NCBI GenBank assembly: GCA_020637395.1
Contig: JACJWA010000001.1
Location: 496,001 to 560,000, forward strand
DNA from: Calditrichota bacterium
Lineage (GTDB): Bacteria; Electryoneota; RPQS01
DNA: 64,000 nt
Reading direction: 5' to 3'
Positions 9,459-20,100 of this stretch are shown here, piece after piece (the stretch's first letter is position 1; every line of letters begins with the position of its first letter). The notes below the pieces were generated by a model that worked only from the letters and a program-made list of their open reading frames with translations, was not told the DNA's origin and searched no databases. A program made the translations under genes and the position numbers.

Positions 9459-9499
9459 ACTTTGATTCGGGTCCCAAATTTTCTCCCAGGAGGTGTCCC

Positions 9500-11425
9500 T
9501 TGGTACGCATGATCTCATTTTGTTTAGTGCTTGTTTTTGCGCTTGTTGCCAGTGCCGCAACGCGCCCGGCGAAAGACCGAGTTGTGGGTCCGGTCGCAAC
9601 GTCCGGATTTGAAACGACGGCGGTTCCGGTGCTCAACCATTTGCCTGGCACCCCGCTCGATGATGAAGGCGGAACGCCGAACTCCACCTACGAGATCATC
9701 GGGACAACCTGGTATGACTACCAAACCAACGGCACGCACGGCAAGCAAATCGCGGTGGATCCTCTGGGAGCCGTTCACTTCGCCTGGACCAAGGGTGAGC
9801 AGGAAGGCTCGGCCAGCCGGCACGTCTGGTACAATAGCTGGATTGCTGACTCTCTCGTGCTCGGGCCGACTGGTGTGACCGTGGATGCCAGTTCGCGCGC
9901 GGGGTTCTGCAACATGGCCGCGAGTGCGGATGGATTTGGATTCCCGGCATTTCACGAAGTGCTTGCCTCGACGGGACACGCCGCCGGGGCGATTGACTTT
10001 TTGCCGCGCGCCGGAGCCTACACGGCTTTTGAACCCTCGTTCGCCGGAAGCGAACCGGAAATCATCTGGCCGCATATTGACATGGACCGTCAAGGGCGGA
10101 TTCACATGGTGGCCACCGAGAACGGCGGAGCTTCCGCTGAATATTATGTTCGCGGCACGCCGAGCTATGACTCGGGATTCGGGATTGACATCAATTGGGG
10201 CGACGGATTCGTGGAGCCATGGGAACCAGCGACGTTCATTACGATTGACGTCGCCTGTTCGCGGATGTCCGACCGCGTGGCCGTGGCTTGGATTGCCGAT
10301 CCGACCGATCCCGTCGGTTTCTTCGACGATGAGAACATCATGCTGAAGATTTCCGAAGACGGCGGCGACACGTGGGGTGAGACGATCAATGTCACGGGGC
10401 TTCCCGCGGTGGATACGAGCTGCGTGACGCAGGGCGGAGATTGGGTGACCTGCAATCAGGACACGTTCCGTCCGTGGCTCGACTTGTCGCTCATCTTTGA
10501 TGATGACGACAACGTACATATCGCCTACACCGCGCAGGCGTATTTCGCGTTCGATGAAACCGGAGCCGCCGGACCATTTGGATATGTCTATGCGACGCTG
10601 TGGCATTGGGGCGAGGATCGCGAGGAATTCAATCTGATCAATCAGGCGTACTTCGCGAATGACTCCGTGGCGCTGGGCGTCAACAATCTGATGTGCCACC
10701 GTCCGAGTCTGGCGATTGATACGACGAACGGTTATCTCTATTGCTCGTTCCAGCAGTTCGATCAGCACGCCTTCAGCGACGCCGGATATCCGATGGGCGA
10801 ATTCTATGTGACGGTCTCGACGGACAACGGTCAAACGTGGGCGATACCGACGAACGTCAGCAACACTCCGGGTGAGCCCAATCAGCCGACCGGCAACGAT
10901 CCGAGCGAGCGCGATATCAATCTGGCGAAATACATCACCGACGGCACGATACACGCGCTGTACATGCACGACTACGCCGCGGGAAGCGCCGTGGCCGCCA
11001 GCGGCGCCGAAGGTCCGGCGACGTTGAACGACATGATCTACATGAAGATTCCCGTGGGCGATATTCCCACTTCGCCGCTGCAGGAGATTTGGGCGTTCCG
11101 CGCGGACTCGACGGGCTTCCCGAATTTCTCCGACATCTCCGCGCCTCGCGTGGAGCTGCCGGAACAGATGCTCTTGCATCCGAACTTTCCGAATCCGTTC
11201 AATCCAAGCACGAGCTTGCAGTTTGATTTGGCGAAGGCGGGAGACGTGTCGCTCAAGGTGTTTGATGTGACAGGGCGCGAGGTGGTGACGCTGGTGAATC
11301 AGAATATGAGCGCTGGAGCGCATGTGGTGTCGTTTGACGGCAGCGCGTTTGCTTCGGGCGTTTACTTTGCCCGGCTCGAGTTTGACGGCGCCATGATGAC
11401 GCGGAAGATGGTGCTTCTGAAATAA
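9500..11425 (+). CDS. T9SS type A sorting-domain protein with sialidase/Asp-box-like repeats
   Basis: This secreted or surface protein is predicted to be exported by the type IX system. The TTG start at 9500 lies five bases after AGGAGGT (9488-9494); an in-frame ATG at 9509 is less well spaced. A signal peptide follows (MVRMISFCLVLVFALVASAA). The body has Asp-box-like motifs (ISEDGGDTWGE at about residue 285, VSTDNGQTWA at about residue 440) and repeated strands with dates, places or events style loops, consistent with a six-bladed propeller. The last 85 or so residues form the Por/T9SS sorting domain (HPNFPNPFNPSTSLQFDL, then VFDVTGREVVTL, then FASGVYFARLE, ending MTRKMVLLK). Enzymatic activity is not evident. 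It lies between two terminator or repeat elements, so it is probably monocistronic or leads into hisC. Confidence 0.85.
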   Translation: MVRMISFCLVLVFALVASAATRPAKDRVVGPVATSGFETTAVPVLNHLPGTPLDDEGGTPNSTYEIIGTTWYDYQTNGTHGKQIAVDPLGAVHFAWTKGEQEGSASRHVWYNSWIADSLVLGPTGVTVDASSRAGFCNMAASADGFGFPAFHEVLASTGHAAGAIDFLPRAGAYTAFEPSFAGSEPEIIWPHIDMDRQGRIHMVATENGGASAEYYVRGTPSYDSGFGIDINWGDGFVEPWEPATFITIDVACSRMSDRVAVAWIADPTDPVGFFDDENIMLKISEDGGDTWGETINVTGLPAVDTSCVTQGGDWVTCNQDTFRPWLDLSLIFDDDDNVHIAYTAQAYFAFDETGAAGPFGYVYATLWHWGEDREEFNLINQAYFANDSVALGVNNLMCHRPSLAIDTTNGYLYCSFQQFDQHAFSDAGYPMGEFYVTVSTDNGQTWAIPTNVSNTPGEPNQPTGNDPSERDINLAKYITDGTIHALYMHDYAAGSAVAASGAEGPATLNDMIYMKIPVGDIPTSPLQEIWAFRADSTGFPNFSDISAPRVELPEQMLLHPNFPNPFNPSTSLQFDLAKAGDVSLKVFDVTGREVVTLVNQNMSAGAHVVSFDGSAFASGVYFARLEFDGAMMTRKMVLLK

Positions 11426-11440
11426 GTCAGAAGTATGAAG

Positions 11441-11490
11441 GCGGACTCCGGCGGGGAAATGCGCTTTGCGCTTAGGCCCCGCTCGGCGAA
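11441..11490 (+). repeat. Intergenic hairpin repeat, copy 1
   Basis: The element opens with GCGGACTCCGGCGGGG and closes with GGCCCCGCTCGGCGAA. The two arms are imperfect inverted repeats (CCGGCGGGG against CCCCGCTCGG), separated by a short variable centre. Two further copies follow hisC at 12623 and 12699. Confidence 0.65.
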
Positions 11491-11527
11491 AGAAGGAATA
11501 TTGCTCGGAGAAAGAATTGAAGAACAA

Positions 11528-12622
11528 ATGTCGCTTGTACCACCCTATATTGAAAGCCTAATCCCCTATCAGCCCGGGAAATCGGCTGCGCAGATTCGCG
11601 CGCAGTATGGTCTGACGCGCATCGTCAAACTGGCCTCGAATGAAAATCCCATCGGCTCGAGTCCGAAGGGAATTGCCACGGCGCAGGCGGCGTTTCATGA
11701 CGTGCAGCTCTATCCCGACGGCGGGCTGTCGTTGTGCGGAAAGCTCGCGAAACTCTATGAAGTGAAGCCGGAAAACGTCGTCGTTGGCAACGGCTCGGAA
11801 TCTATCTTAGCCAACATCGTGCGCACGTTTATGTGCGACGACGAAGAAGTGTTGACCGCCGAAGGCACGTTTATCGGCATCTACGTTTCGGCGCGTTCGC
11901 GCGGCGTGAAACTTGTGACCGTGCCGCTAAAGAACTTTCGTTTCGATCTTGAAGCCATGGCTGACGCCATCACACCCAAGACGAAGATCATCTATCTGGC
12001 AAACCCGAACAATCCGACCGGGACCTACTTCACGAAGGCGGAGTTCGAGACGTTCATGAAACGCGTGCCCGCGCACGCCCTCGTGATTCTCGACGAAGCC
12101 TATTGCGAGTATGCAGAAGAGTTTGAAGACTATCCGGATTCGATGACCTACCGGCTTGACAATGTGATCACGCTGCGGACATTTTCCAAGGCGTACGGTC
12201 TGGCCGCGATTCGCATCGGGTACGGATTTGCGCACGAAACGTTGTGCACCAACGTCCGCAAGGTGAAACTGCCGTTTGAGCCGTCCGTCATTTCCGAGGC
12301 CGCGGGACTCGGCGCGCTGGATGACACGGAGTTTTTGACGCAGACCATCGAGACGAATCGTGCCGGACGCGAAGCGTTGCCGAAACTATTTGATGAGCTG
12401 GGGCTCTCGTGGGTGCCGACCGCCGCGAATTTCTTCATGCTGCCGATGGAATCCGAAGAGAAAGCTCTGAAATTCTCGTCGGAGCTTGAGCGGCGCGGCG
12501 TGATTGTGCGGCCCTTGCGTGCGTTCATGCTGCCGCACTGCGTACGCATCACGATCGGCACCGCCGAGCAGAATGAGTTTCTGGCGGAAGTCCTGCGGGA
12601 TGTGTGCATGGAACGGGCGTAG
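11528..12622 (+). CDS. hisC: Histidinol-phosphate aminotransferase
   Basis: This PLP enzyme transfers an amino group from glutamate to imidazole-acetol phosphate in histidine synthesis; relatives can also act on aromatic amino acids. From ATG 11528 the product has 364 residues, the normal HisC length, and starts MSLVPPYIESLIPYQPGKS. An upstream in-frame start at 11435 is rejected because the extra 31 residues are a translation of intergenic repeat copy 1. Motifs include LASNENPIGSSP, the NPNNPTGT segment that contacts PLP, ILDEAYCEYA, and the Schiff-base lysine in TFSKAYGLAAIRIGY. No other his genes are nearby. Close HisC-type aromatic or threonine-phosphate aminotransferases cannot be excluded by eye. 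Confidence 0.88.
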   Translation: MSLVPPYIESLIPYQPGKSAAQIRAQYGLTRIVKLASNENPIGSSPKGIATAQAAFHDVQLYPDGGLSLCGKLAKLYEVKPENVVVGNGSESILANIVRTFMCDDEEVLTAEGTFIGIYVSARSRGVKLVTVPLKNFRFDLEAMADAITPKTKIIYLANPNNPTGTYFTKAEFETFMKRVPAHALVILDEAYCEYAEEFEDYPDSMTYRLDNVITLRTFSKAYGLAAIRIGYGFAHETLCTNVRKVKLPFEPSVISEAAGLGALDDTEFLTQTIETNRAGREALPKLFDELGLSWVPTAANFFMLPMESEEKALKFSSELERRGVIVRPLRAFMLPHCVRITIGTAEQNEFLAEVLRDVCMERA

Positions 12623-12692
12623 GCGGATTCCGGCGGGGAACCGCTGCGCTAAATCGCTTCACTGCGTTCGAACGCAAACGCCGCTCGGCGAA
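12623..12692 (+). repeat. Intergenic hairpin repeat, copy 2 (abuts hisC stop)
   Basis: The copy begins right at the hisC stop codon, with arms GCGGATTCCGGCGGGGAA and GCCGCTCGGCGAA. Its centre contains a perfect 14-base palindrome (TGCGTTCGAACGCA) at 12663-12676 that is absent from the other copies. Confidence 0.65.
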
Positions 12693-12698
12693 TGATTC

Positions 12699-12749
12699 GA
12701 TTCCGGCGGGGTTCCTTACGAGGACAGGCTGGAGACCCCGCTCGGGGAA
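12699..12749 (+). repeat. Intergenic hairpin repeat, copy 3
   Basis: This copy has the same arms as the other two (GATTCCGGCGGGG and ACCCCGCTCGGGGAA) around a different centre. It lies six bases after copy 2 and just before the terminator at 12768. Confidence 0.65.
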
Positions 12750-12767
12750 AGCAGGTGAGTTGAAATG

Positions 12768-12795
12768 AAAAGCCCCGAGGTGACTCGGGGCTTTT
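12768..12795. terminator. Bidirectional terminator between hisC and the TolB-like gene
   Basis: A perfect 12-bp stem (AAAAGCCCCGAG 12768-12779 with 12784-12795) has a GTGA loop and T-runs on both sides. Confidence 0.9.
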
Positions 12796-12816
12796 TTGCG
12801 TTTTTGCATGACGTCG

Positions 12817-13734
12817 TCAGAAGCCCGTGACCTCGGTGATGTAGATTTCACCGCGATGCACGAAGGCGACGAGCGTGCCGTCCTGATTCAGGGCGGGTTC
12901 GTCGGGCCAGAACTGGTTAATGCCTTGGACCGAGCGCTTCTGAGCGGTTGGGAGGTCGTACACGACGAGTTCCGCGAACTCAAGGTTCTTTCGATCCACG
13001 ACATAGACCAACCGCTTGGAGTCTCCGGACCAGGACGGCCAGCGGCCGTCTCCGAGTTCCGTCGCACGACCCGTGGCCACGTCCACGAAATACAAGGTCT
13101 TGACCGTATCTGCGGCCAGAACCACCGCGACTGTGCCACCATCGGGCGAGAGCTCAAAGCCTTCCACAGCGCGGGATTCGGGTGAGGTCCAGACATTGCT
13201 ACCAGATTGATCCCGGATGACAAGCCTCTCTTGGAGAAGAAATGGGCCGTCCTTGCGGGCCTCTCCCGAGAGGTTGCTCAAGGGCTGATCGAGGCCTGCG
13301 CGGTAACAGATTTCGTCCCCGATCCGATACGGTCCGAGGATGGACTCGGAGTTGCCCGTCAACATTTTGTTCTCTTTGGAGGTAAATCCTGTTCTGACCA
13401 GTCGCTCGGGTTTTGACGACAGGGCCTCGGCGGTTCGGCGGTAGATCAGGGCCTCCTCGTCCGGGTCAAACACGAACCTTCGGCCAACGCCTTTAGCCGC
13501 GGCAACTTTGACCTGCTTTTGGTCCTGCATGCGGTCGGCAAGCTCAATGGCGTGCAGTTCGTCCAGGTCCAAGGTCGTGAACGCCAGCATGCGATCCTCA
13601 TATCCCCAGAGTGGGGCGGAACAGCCACGGCCCGTCAGTTCCACAACTCGGCGCGGCGCGGCGCTTGCAAACTCTGTGTTAACAAGCAGCAACAGAATTG
13701 CGAGAGCTGCCGCCAGCATGTTCAGCTTATTCAC
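12817..13734 (-). CDS. Exported TolB/PD40-like beta-propeller protein
   Basis: This protein of about 306 residues has a hydrophobic export signal (LNMLAAALAILLLLVNTEFASAA) followed by PD40/WD40-like blades. Examples are FELSPDGGTVAVVLAADT, PSWSGDSKRLVYVVDR and ALNQDGTLVAFVHRGE, the classic xSPDGxxxAF pattern of TolB-type propellers. The frame is open back to 13833, but the signal peptide favours a start at GTG 13734 or ATG 13719; no strong ribosome site decides between them. It is probably periplasmic. The blade motifs suggest protein or ligand binding; no catalytic residues are apparent. It converges on hisC and is divergent from the giant FN3 gene. Confidence 0.75.
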   Translation of the reverse strand: MNKLNMLAAALAILLLLVNTEFASAAPRRVVELTGRGCSAPLWGYEDRMLAFTTLDLDELHAIELADRMQDQKQVKVAAAKGVGRRFVFDPDEEALIYRRTAEALSSKPERLVRTGFTSKENKMLTGNSESILGPYRIGDEICYRAGLDQPLSNLSGEARKDGPFLLQERLVIRDQSGSNVWTSPESRAVEGFELSPDGGTVAVVLAADTVKTLYFVDVATGRATELGDGRWPSWSGDSKRLVYVVDRKNLEFAELVVYDLPTAQKRSVQGINQFWPDEPALNQDGTLVAFVHRGEIYITEVTGF

Positions 13735-14118
13735 ATTGCCATTTAGGTGTTGATAAGTTCCGACAAACGAAACAGAACGTCCAAGATTTGAATTTCGTAG
13801 CACTTGCGGGTTCCAAACGGTTGACTGCTTCACGAGAAATGGTTATCTTTCTAAGCCCTGCATGGATTCACTTCGAAGCCCTGCGGTCTTTCATTTGTCT
13901 AAATCAATCAAAGATAATTACCTGAACGAGGATTCGCAAGTCATGACTCGGGACTCCGTTACTTTCTCCCCGGGAAGCCTTCGTCCGCTCCTCCCGTGGG
14001 ACACTGCTTCTCCAGCACACCTTGTGCTGGAAGACTCTGCTCACTCAAACGTGCGGACAACCCTGGAGTTCCAGTCCGCGAATATCCACGAAGTTTTTCC
14101 GGTTGTGGAGGTGTGTCT
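13735..14118. other. 384-base divergent intergenic region before the giant gene
   Basis: This stretch holds a strong candidate promoter for the rightward gene and a small leader hairpin, TCCAGCAC 14011-14018 with GTGCTGGA 14024-14031, which lacks a T-run. No separate gene is supported; the frame of the giant gene stays open back to 13996, but the real start is at 14119. Confidence 0.5.
13821..13849 (+). promoter_or_regulatory. Sigma70-like promoter for the giant FN3 gene
   Basis: TTGACT 13821-13826 and TATCTT 13844-13849 are separated by exactly 17 bases. This predicts a leader of about 260 bases before ATG 14119. Confidence 0.5.
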
Positions 14119-17100
14119 ATGAAACTGAGAATGTTGTTAATCGCCAGTGCGCTCATGCTTTTGGCCAATGCGGCTAACGCGCAGATTCAGGTCGGCTTGT
14201 TTTATGACTGCTGGTCCTATCCGCCGCTGACCTATTCATGCGACTTCACCGGCGCGCCGTTGCCCGATGGAACTCCCATTGAAGTATTCTGGGATGCAGA
14301 CGCCAACGGTCCCACGCCGAATGACGAACAGCCGTGCGTCGGCGGCGCATTTGGCTGTGCGAACTACAACTCGTTTTCCATGAACGGAACCAGCCTCCTG
14401 GGGTGTGACGGTGGCGGTTTCGGCGCGGAAGAGAATTTTACGATCAACTTCACGACTCCTCAGCCGTCGCGCTACTGGCTGCGCATCTGCGTGCCGGATG
14501 CACCGGGCGGACCCATCATGTGGATCTCGTCCGTGCATGTTGCACCTGACGGCTACAGCGAGTTCAACTTGACGGACGCGAACTGGTCGTGCTATGATTC
14601 GACTTGCGGCGGCTGTACACCGCCTCCGCCGGTGACTGGATTTTCGGCCTCGGATAACTCCTGTACGCAGGTGACGATGAACTGGAGTCCCTACCCGGCC
14701 GAAGACGGCGTGGACAGCTTGGTGCTTTTCCGTACTTCGATTGATACGTTGATCGGGAAGGTCCATCGCACCGCAACGTCGTTCACATACGCGTCGGCTC
14801 CGATTGGCGCATATGTCTATCTGATCGAGGCACGCAGAATTGCCGGGACGGACACCTGTTTTTCCGCCCCAGCGTCTGAGACCGGTACGCGCAATCCGCC
14901 AGCAATTCCGCCTACCAATGTCACGGCGTCGGACAACTTGTGCAGCAAGGTGTTGTTGTCGTGGACGGTTCCGCAGAGCATCGGAACGATTGACTCGTTC
15001 TCGATTTTGCGAAATGGCACCGAAGTGAAGCGTGTCCGCCGCGCTCAGGCTAACAGCACGCAGACGGACTCGGTGTTCATTCTTGGCTCGGCGAACTATG
15101 CCGTGGCCGGATGGAACGAAGAATGTGGAATCGGCACGCCGTCGGCGTCGGATCCCGGCAATGCCGTCTCCGCTCCCGCCGCGCCGACCAACGTCACGGC
15201 GACGGTCGGTCAGTGCACCATTGAAATCAACTGGACGCCGTCCGCCGGTGCGACCACCTACGACATCTATCGCGACGGCATTTTTGTGACGAGCGATCCT
15301 GTGCCGCCGTTCTCCGGGTATGAACCGCCTGCGGCTCAGACGCCTTACACGTTCACGGTCGTCGCTTCGAATACCGCCAACCCGACGGCGTGTCAAGACA
15401 GTCCGCCGTCGGCTGGTGCCATTGGCTCGGACATTGACGCCCCGATCGCGCCGAACACGATTGCGGCGAGTGACTCAGTGTTCTGTACGCACGTGGTCGT
15501 TACCTGGGTGGATGCTTCCACCAGCGAAGATGGTTTCATCATTCGCCGTAACTCGGTGGATATTGACACGGTCGCCGCTGGCGTAACGACGTTCAATGAT
15601 TCCACCGCGGCTGCCGGTACGACCTACGCCTACACCGTGGTCTCCTACAATGCGTGCGGCAACAGCACGATTCCGACCTCGAATCAGGGTTCCAAGAAGC
15701 AGATGCCGCCGCAAGTGACCGGGCTGACCGCGACGAACAACTTGTCCGACCGTGTGACGCTGACCTGGGCCAACACGATCCGCGAGCAGGGCTTTGCGAT
15801 CTATCGTGACGCCGTGCTGCTTGTGGCGATTGACTCGGTGGCCGCGGATGTTTTGACTTACGACGACTTTGACGTTCAGCCGAACACGACCTACAACTAT
15901 CAGGTCGGCGGCTATAACGAGTGCGGCACGGGCACCCTGTCTGCGGTCGCTCCGGGTTCGATTCAAGCCACGCTGGATGCTCCAGACAATATCTCCGCAA
16001 CGGATAACCTGTGTGACAGCGTCGTCGTGACGTGGGACGATGTCACCAACGAAACGGGTTATGCGATTTCGCGTAACGGTTCGCCGCTGGGTTCCGTCGG
16101 AGCCAACGTGACGACTTACACGGATCATACGGCTGAACCGGGTGTCGTGTATGCCTACAATGTCGCCTCGACCGGACCGGGCGGTCCCTCGGAAGGTACT
16201 GCCGACAACGGCGGCGCAGCTCCGCTGCCGGGTGTGACGGTGTTTGTGCTGGACAGCGTATCCTGCACGGAGGCCTTCATCACATGGACCAGCGGCACGA
16301 ATGCCGACACGATCATTTTCTATCAAGACGGCGTGCTGCTCAATGCATCTTTGGTGGCAGGTCAGGTGACCGGAGTGTTGCATGTGACTCTGGACACGGA
16401 CGCCATCTATGAATTCACCGCCGTCAGCGCGAACGAGTGCGGCCGCGGGGATACGACCGATGTGCTTGAAGTTCAGCGACTGCAGGTTCCGGACGGAATT
16501 TCGGACTTGTCGGGCTACAGCGTGGACTGCGCGAGTATCGTGGTGACGTGGACTTCTCCGGCAAATGTAACCGATTTCGATGTCTATCTGGATGGATCGC
16601 CACAAGGCTCAATTGCCTACTGGCTGGATTCGCTGATCATTCCGGCTTCGACCGGCCTGCATGAAGTCTATTTCGTTTCCGTGAATGAGTGCGGCGATGG
16701 TGGCACCAGCAACGTCATTGAGGTGACAGTTGATCAGGCTCCGACCACGCCTCAAAACGTCGCGGCAAGTTCCGATCAGTGTGACGACGTGCTCGTCACG
16801 TGGGACGCGGCAAGCGGCGACGTGGACGGCTATGACATTCTCCGCGACGGCGTTGTGATTAACTCCGTCGGCGGTTCCGAATTGGAATATACGGATACTC
16901 CGGGCGACAGCGATCCGCATCTCTATGCCGTGATCGCCACCAGCACGACCTGCGAAGATTCAGATACCTCCGACACCGCTGAAGGCCGCACGCTGGAAGC
17001 TGTGGGCGCGGTTGTGATCGCGCAGGCGGACGATCGTTGTGGTGAAGTGAGCTTCTGCTGGACTACCGCCAGCGGTGATTTGGACGGCTACGTGATCTAC

Positions 17101-20100
17101 GAAGGCGGAATTGCAATTGACACCGTGGCCGCTCCGGACACGTGCTACTCGCACGTTCCGGCAGTCCATGCCGCCTATGCCTATCACGTCAGTGCCTATT
17201 CAGCAATCTGCGGCGAGGGTGCCTTGAGCAACGAAATGGTGGTTGGCTATCTGGCCCAGCCGGTTGCCCCGCCGAACTTCACCGCGACCATTGACCGTTG
17301 TGACGCAGTTTCACTTACGTGGGACAATCAGCCCGAAGCTACCGCTCCGGTGGTCTATCACCTCTATCGTGACGGACTTCAGCTCGGCGGCGGCGATGTT
17401 CTTGGAAATCTCTTTATTGACACCGGCGCGTCTCTGGGTGACCATAGCTATGTCATCTATGCCGTGCCGAGTGCCGAAGGCTGTGATTCTTCCGTGGCCG
17501 CACTGGCCACCGGAACAGTGCTTCCGTATCCCGAAGCTCCGACCAACGTGGTCGCCACCGATACGTCCTGCTCTGACGTGCATGTCAGTTGGACTGCTTC
17601 GACCGGCACGTACAGCGGCTACATCGTGTATCGCAACGGTGATTCACTGGCCTTTGTGACTGCGCCTGCGACGTCATATACTGACACGGACCTGGAAGGC
17701 GGAGCAAGCGCGACCTACGCGGTTGCGGCTTACGATGAAGAGTGCGGAACGTCAGACCTGTCCGCGAGCGACAGCGGCACGCGCATCGAAGGCCCCGAGC
17801 CTCCGGCAAACGTGACCGCTTCGGACAATAGCTGTGATAACGTCCTCGTGATGTGGGACACCGCGCCGGGCGACGTGACCGAATATCGCGTTTATCGCGA
17901 TGCGACGCAGGTGGGTACCGTGATTCCGCCGATGACGGAATACTTGGATACGCCTGACGCCGGTGTTTATCAGTACACTGTTCGTGCCTTCAGCACGTTC
18001 TGCGGATTGACCAACGCATCCGATCCGGATGAAGGTGTTCGTCTGCCGCAGATGGGACAGATGGAAGCTTCTTCCGCTTCTGTGGATAGCTGTAACGGCG
18101 TTCTTGTGACTTGGGTGGCTTATCCGGGTGCGACGGCCTACCGCGTGTATCGTGACGACGAGCCGAGCTCCCTGATTGAAGTTGCCGCTCCGGCGACGGA
18201 GTATTTTGACACGACCCCGCTGCCGGGCGTGCCGCACACCTACAACGTGAGCGCGGTGAACGTCTGCAACGAAGGTCCGCTTTCGAACGACGTCAACGGT
18301 CAGCGTGCCGAAACGCCTGATCAGGTAACCGGCTTGACGGCCACGACGACATTGATCAACGAAGTTTGCCTTGAGTGGAATGATGTGGATGGCGAACTGA
18401 ACTACGTGATCTACCGCGGTGCCACCTTGATTGCCACGATTGATGCGGGCCTGACGGTGTATTGCGACGGCGATGCCGTGCCCGGCGTGACCTACACCTA
18501 TACGGTCGCCGCGACCAACGTCTGCGGCGAGGGTGATGCGTCCGTCGGAGCGCAAGGTATGGCGGTCTTCAGTTTGGGTGAAGTGACGGGCCTTGAGGCC
18601 AGCACCACGGACTGTAATCAGATTTGCCTGACGTGGACCGACATTGAAAATGAAACCGGCTACGAGATTCTGCGCGAAGGTCAGGTGATTGCCACCGTCG
18701 GTCAGAATGTCACGAGCTATTGTGACACGGAACCGATGCCGGGCGATTGCTACAGCTACACCGTACGCGGTGTCAATGCTGGCGGTTCAGGACCTGATGC
18801 GGACGACGTTGAAGGCTGCCGCCGTGATGTTCCGGGCGAGGTCTTCGGTGTGGCCGCTACTTCGAACGATTGCGACGCGGTGACCATTACGTGGGAAGAC
18901 GTCACGAACGAAGATTCGTACCAGATTTGGCGTGAGGGAACGAACATTGCCACGGTTCCTGCCAACTCGGTGTCCTATGATGACGCGACCGGCGTGCCCG
19001 GTCAGATCTACTTTTACTGGGTCGTCGCGGTGAACGCTTGCGGCAGCGGTGATGTCGGCAACACGGACGAAGGCGCGATTGCCAATGTGCCGCCGATCGT
19101 CGAAGGCGTTACAGCGACGGCAAATCAGTGCAGCACGATTACCGTGAGCTGGACGGATCAGGCGCTGGAAACGGGTTACCGCGTTTATCGTGACGGTAAC
19201 TTGACCACGCCGATTGCCACGCTGGGTGCCAACGTGACCTCGTATGCGAATACGGCGACCACGGGCAATCACACCTATCAGGTGCTGGCGTTTAACGAGT
19301 GCGGCAACGGTCCGGTCAGCGCAGCTGCCGCCGGAACCGGATTGGCCGTGCCGGGCGTCGCAACTGCTGTTACGGCAGTTGAGAATTGTGGCGACATCAC
19401 CGTTAGCTGGACTGCACCGGCGACGAGCCCGATTGTCGAATACTACGTGCTGCGAGACGGATCGCAGGTCGGAACGGTTCCGGTGGGAACGACGACCTAC
19501 AGCGATCTCAACGTCGCAGCCGGATCGCATAGCTACCGCATCATCACCGCCAACCAGTGTGGCTCGGGTGCGCAGTCCGCACAGAGCAACAGCGTGACGG
19601 TCATTCCGGCGCTGGTGCAGGTGACGGGCTTCGCGGCTGTGGCGAGCAACTGCTTCTGCATCAATCTGTCGTGGTCCAACGTGGCCAACGAAACCGGATA
19701 CTATATCTACTGCTCCGGCGTCTTGGTGGATTCGGTCGGCGCGAACGTGACTTCGACGACCTACTGTCCGGCGGACACGGGCACGTGCAACATGACGGTC
19801 GCGGCCTACAACGGCTGTGAAATCGGACCGCAGTCGCTGGGTATCTCAGTTACACCGAACACGTATCCCGTGGCGGTGGCCGGTTTCGCGGCGTCTGAAA
19901 ATCTCTGTGACCGCGTGCGTTTGACGTGGATGCCCTATTCCGATCCGGGCGTCAACTTCTTCAGAATCTCCCGCAACGACGTCACGCTCGCCGTGATTTC
20001 GTCAAGCGCGGTTCAATATGAACACCTCGGCGTCTGGCCGCTCAGCACGTATCAGATTCGTGCGCTGCGTGTCTGTGCGCCGGGCGACACGATTTCCATG

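Noticed and set aside
9524..11527. A 667-codon open frame antisense to the T9SS-secreted gene
   Set aside because: It is Arg/His-rich and shows no domain or signal; the sense strand encodes a clear signal peptide, Asp-box motifs and a T9SS tail. It is a codon-bias shadow of a GC-rich gene.
11435..11527. N-terminal extension of hisC
   Set aside because: The extra 31 codons translate intergenic repeat copy 1; HisC homologs start at MSLVPPYIE-like sequence.
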